Shown here: positions 7,501-7,846 of the stretch, piece by piece
How positions within the stretch are numbered: position 1 is the stretch's first letter
Layout of the letters: each line of letters starts with the position of its first letter
NCBI GenBank assembly: GCA_002455215.1
Contig: DKKK01000133.1
Coordinates: forward strand, 244-8,089
Reading direction: 5' to 3'
DNA: 7,846 nt
Source of the DNA: Anaerolineales bacterium UBA6668
GTDB taxonomy: Bacteria; Chloroflexota; Anaerolineae; Anaerolineales; UBA6668
Notes under the pieces: model-generated
Database searches by the model: none
The model's input: the letters and a program-made list of their open reading frames with translations, nothing else
Told to the model about the DNA's origin: nothing
Made by a program: the position numbers and the translations under genes

Positions 7501-7846
7501 TGTACGCAAGGAAAAGGTAACAGACGGTGCAGGAAAAATCGCAGTGCGAGTGGCAGATGGTTTGCCAAACCTGACAATGCAAATCGAAATTGACACGGGC
7601 ACTGGCTGGCAAGGTTTAGTAGTGACCCAATCGGGTGATTTTTTCTCTGCTGATGTTCCCGCATTTTCGCCAACAGTAGATACATTTGTAAATTTGCGGC
7701 TGACTGCTACAGATAGTTTGGGCAATCGCATTGCGAATACCCTCTCACCAGGCTTTATCGTGTTGGCTGTACCAATTGCAACACCGACAAGTACAGCCAG
7801 CCCAACAGTAACAAGTACTGCCCTGCCTAGCCACACGGCAACAGCG
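4514..7846 (+). CDS. Secreted subtilisin-like serine protease (peptidase S8), C-terminus cut by the window
   Basis: I translated this frame by hand: 1111 codons from ATG 4514 to the window end without a stop. An in-frame TAA at 4502 leaves this ATG as the first start. Residues 1-31 form a signal peptide: basic KREISK, a hydrophobic core TLLFIGFGILIAFV, and likely cleavage after SQA31. Residues about 80-170 look like an I9-type inhibitory propeptide, beginning NWIVILKA. The catalytic domain (about 197-465) has all the key residues: Asp205 in VIDTG, His248 in HGTHVAGT, oxyanion Asn346 in AAGNSG and Ser416 in GTSMATPHVAG. No PA insert is seen between His and Ser. An Fn3-like domain spans about 475-585, ending YSGNILIS…HIPFALIKA. 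Residues about 590-975 are beta-rich and aromatic-rich without a recognised domain. About 984-1085 looks Ig-like (NPPVLQEI … LRLTATDSLGN). From 1089 the chain is Thr/Ser/Pro/Ala-rich. The enzyme should act outside the cytoplasm as an endopeptidase of unknown target. Confidence 0.95.
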   Translation, partial: MLSKREISKTLLFIGFGILIAFVSRSQSSQAQTPQTTPAPDFTHTTEKQATYWNEPLQAGYQVEYGSEVIRVPAENQPVNWIVILKAPSLQARQNADKGLNIASTRRHMQAELARVQGDLRRQNAIGRIRKEFTTLVNGFATLATPAQVEQIKHHPNILDVYPDYQLSIALDTSVPLIGTPSLWGMVDGSGNPVNGNGIRVAVIDTGIEYTHSAFGSCTALNSGGSCRVVDGYDFANNDTDPIDDNKHGTHVAGTIAGADTEITGVAPQALLYAYKVCTQYGACDTSAIIAGLERAADPNNDGNTSDHVDVANLSLGGPGDNTSPLSIAVDEAVTAGISVVVAAGNSGSNYSTIGAPGASAQAITVGATDDADGITYFSSRGPVQGSVIKPDIVAPGFNIRASVLNGGYAELSGTSMATPHVAGIVALLRQLHPAWTPNQIKAILMNNALDLGANPFAQGAGRIQASPAANPDFLANPGSLSMGVVNNSQPIWTNTRSFIIQNLSNTAQLINLSVAPGLPAGLTTTLSQTSIFIQPNAFAIVLFTVRVDNAVLPFPSSDPLSYSGNILISNGSQSKHIPFALIKAAVMTINWDIPPDVVLIHDRSAWGKYVFLGSPTSPYYAALPPNTYDIISWYFDINGWIVNENINLTNSVAYNIYKADANHTFQTHLLKHDGSLIPASGLSRKIVINHNASGRGMSNLTFGGGGEIPLDALLSDMSNNYRYETSARHYHDPNTIYNSLFYANGVSGALDLTNDYSQATRLEVRYNTLAGTNLRGVLYTGRYGNAMEGMDGFNLLPSQSTQVYYFTPFDSLAFFNSRQIYLGNPDMNAFYAYSNIFRINATGSYTLWLLNHQPGLGDSYIDYTYTDNTYVVNGGPHYWASYLENSNNTFLLRPNYPYLFNNQFYYVRGQWQDQINTIPTYQLTNANGVILRTGDLSAAELLQVPIIAGVHHFTANYSGVLSGNATSGQVELQFDTTLADKNPPVLQEIQILQGNVRKEKVTDGAGKIAVRVADGLPNLTMQIEIDTGTGWQGLVVTQSGDFFSADVPAFSPTVDTFVNLRLTATDSLGNRIANTLSPGFIVLAVPIATPTSTASPTVTSTALPSHTATA

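Overview
The window reads as bacterial chromosome of moderate G+C content, with every recognisable gene on the + strand. The source is most likely a member of the Chloroflexota. This is an inference from three things: the MoxR / DUF58 / BatA-like VWA gene order, preceded by a protein with a conserved 'PxGLRDxVRDYFSSLxP'-type C-terminus; the style of the large secreted S8 protease, which runs into a Thr/Ser/Pro/Ala-rich tail; and the absence of Shine-Dalgarno sequences. No rRNA or single-copy marker is present to confirm it.

Left part (3-4111): a compact cluster. It holds the 3' end of an unrecognised protein (3-272), a MoxR-type AAA+ ATPase (285-1238), a soluble DUF58 protein with a von Willebrand A (VWA) fold (1249-2151), and a membrane-anchored BatA-like VWA protein (2231-4111). 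The first three genes are 10-12 bp apart and are probably one transcript; the fourth follows after 79 bp. In known MoxR systems the ATPase works with VWA-domain partners as a chaperone-like machine that acts on cell-envelope or metalloenzyme targets. The target here cannot be told from the sequence.

Middle (4112-4513): a 402-bp intergenic stretch with no convincing gene. It contains a palindromic element of about 98 bp (4276-4373), bounded by perfect 14-bp inverted repeats, that looks like a REP/MITE-type dispersed repeat. At its right end is a promoter-like motif so close to the next ATG that the transcript could be leaderless.

Right part (4514-7846): one open reading frame of 1111 codons that leaves the window without a stop. 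It encodes a secreted subtilisin-family (S8) protease with a signal peptide, an I9-like propeptide, an intact Asp/His/Asn/Ser catalytic set, an Fn3-like domain, about 390 residues of unassigned beta-rich sequence, an Ig-like domain and the start of a low-complexity Thr-rich tail. It is the largest gene here. I saw no clearly new multi-gene system; the points most worth a second look are the unassigned middle of the protease, its possible leaderless expression, and the palindromic element.
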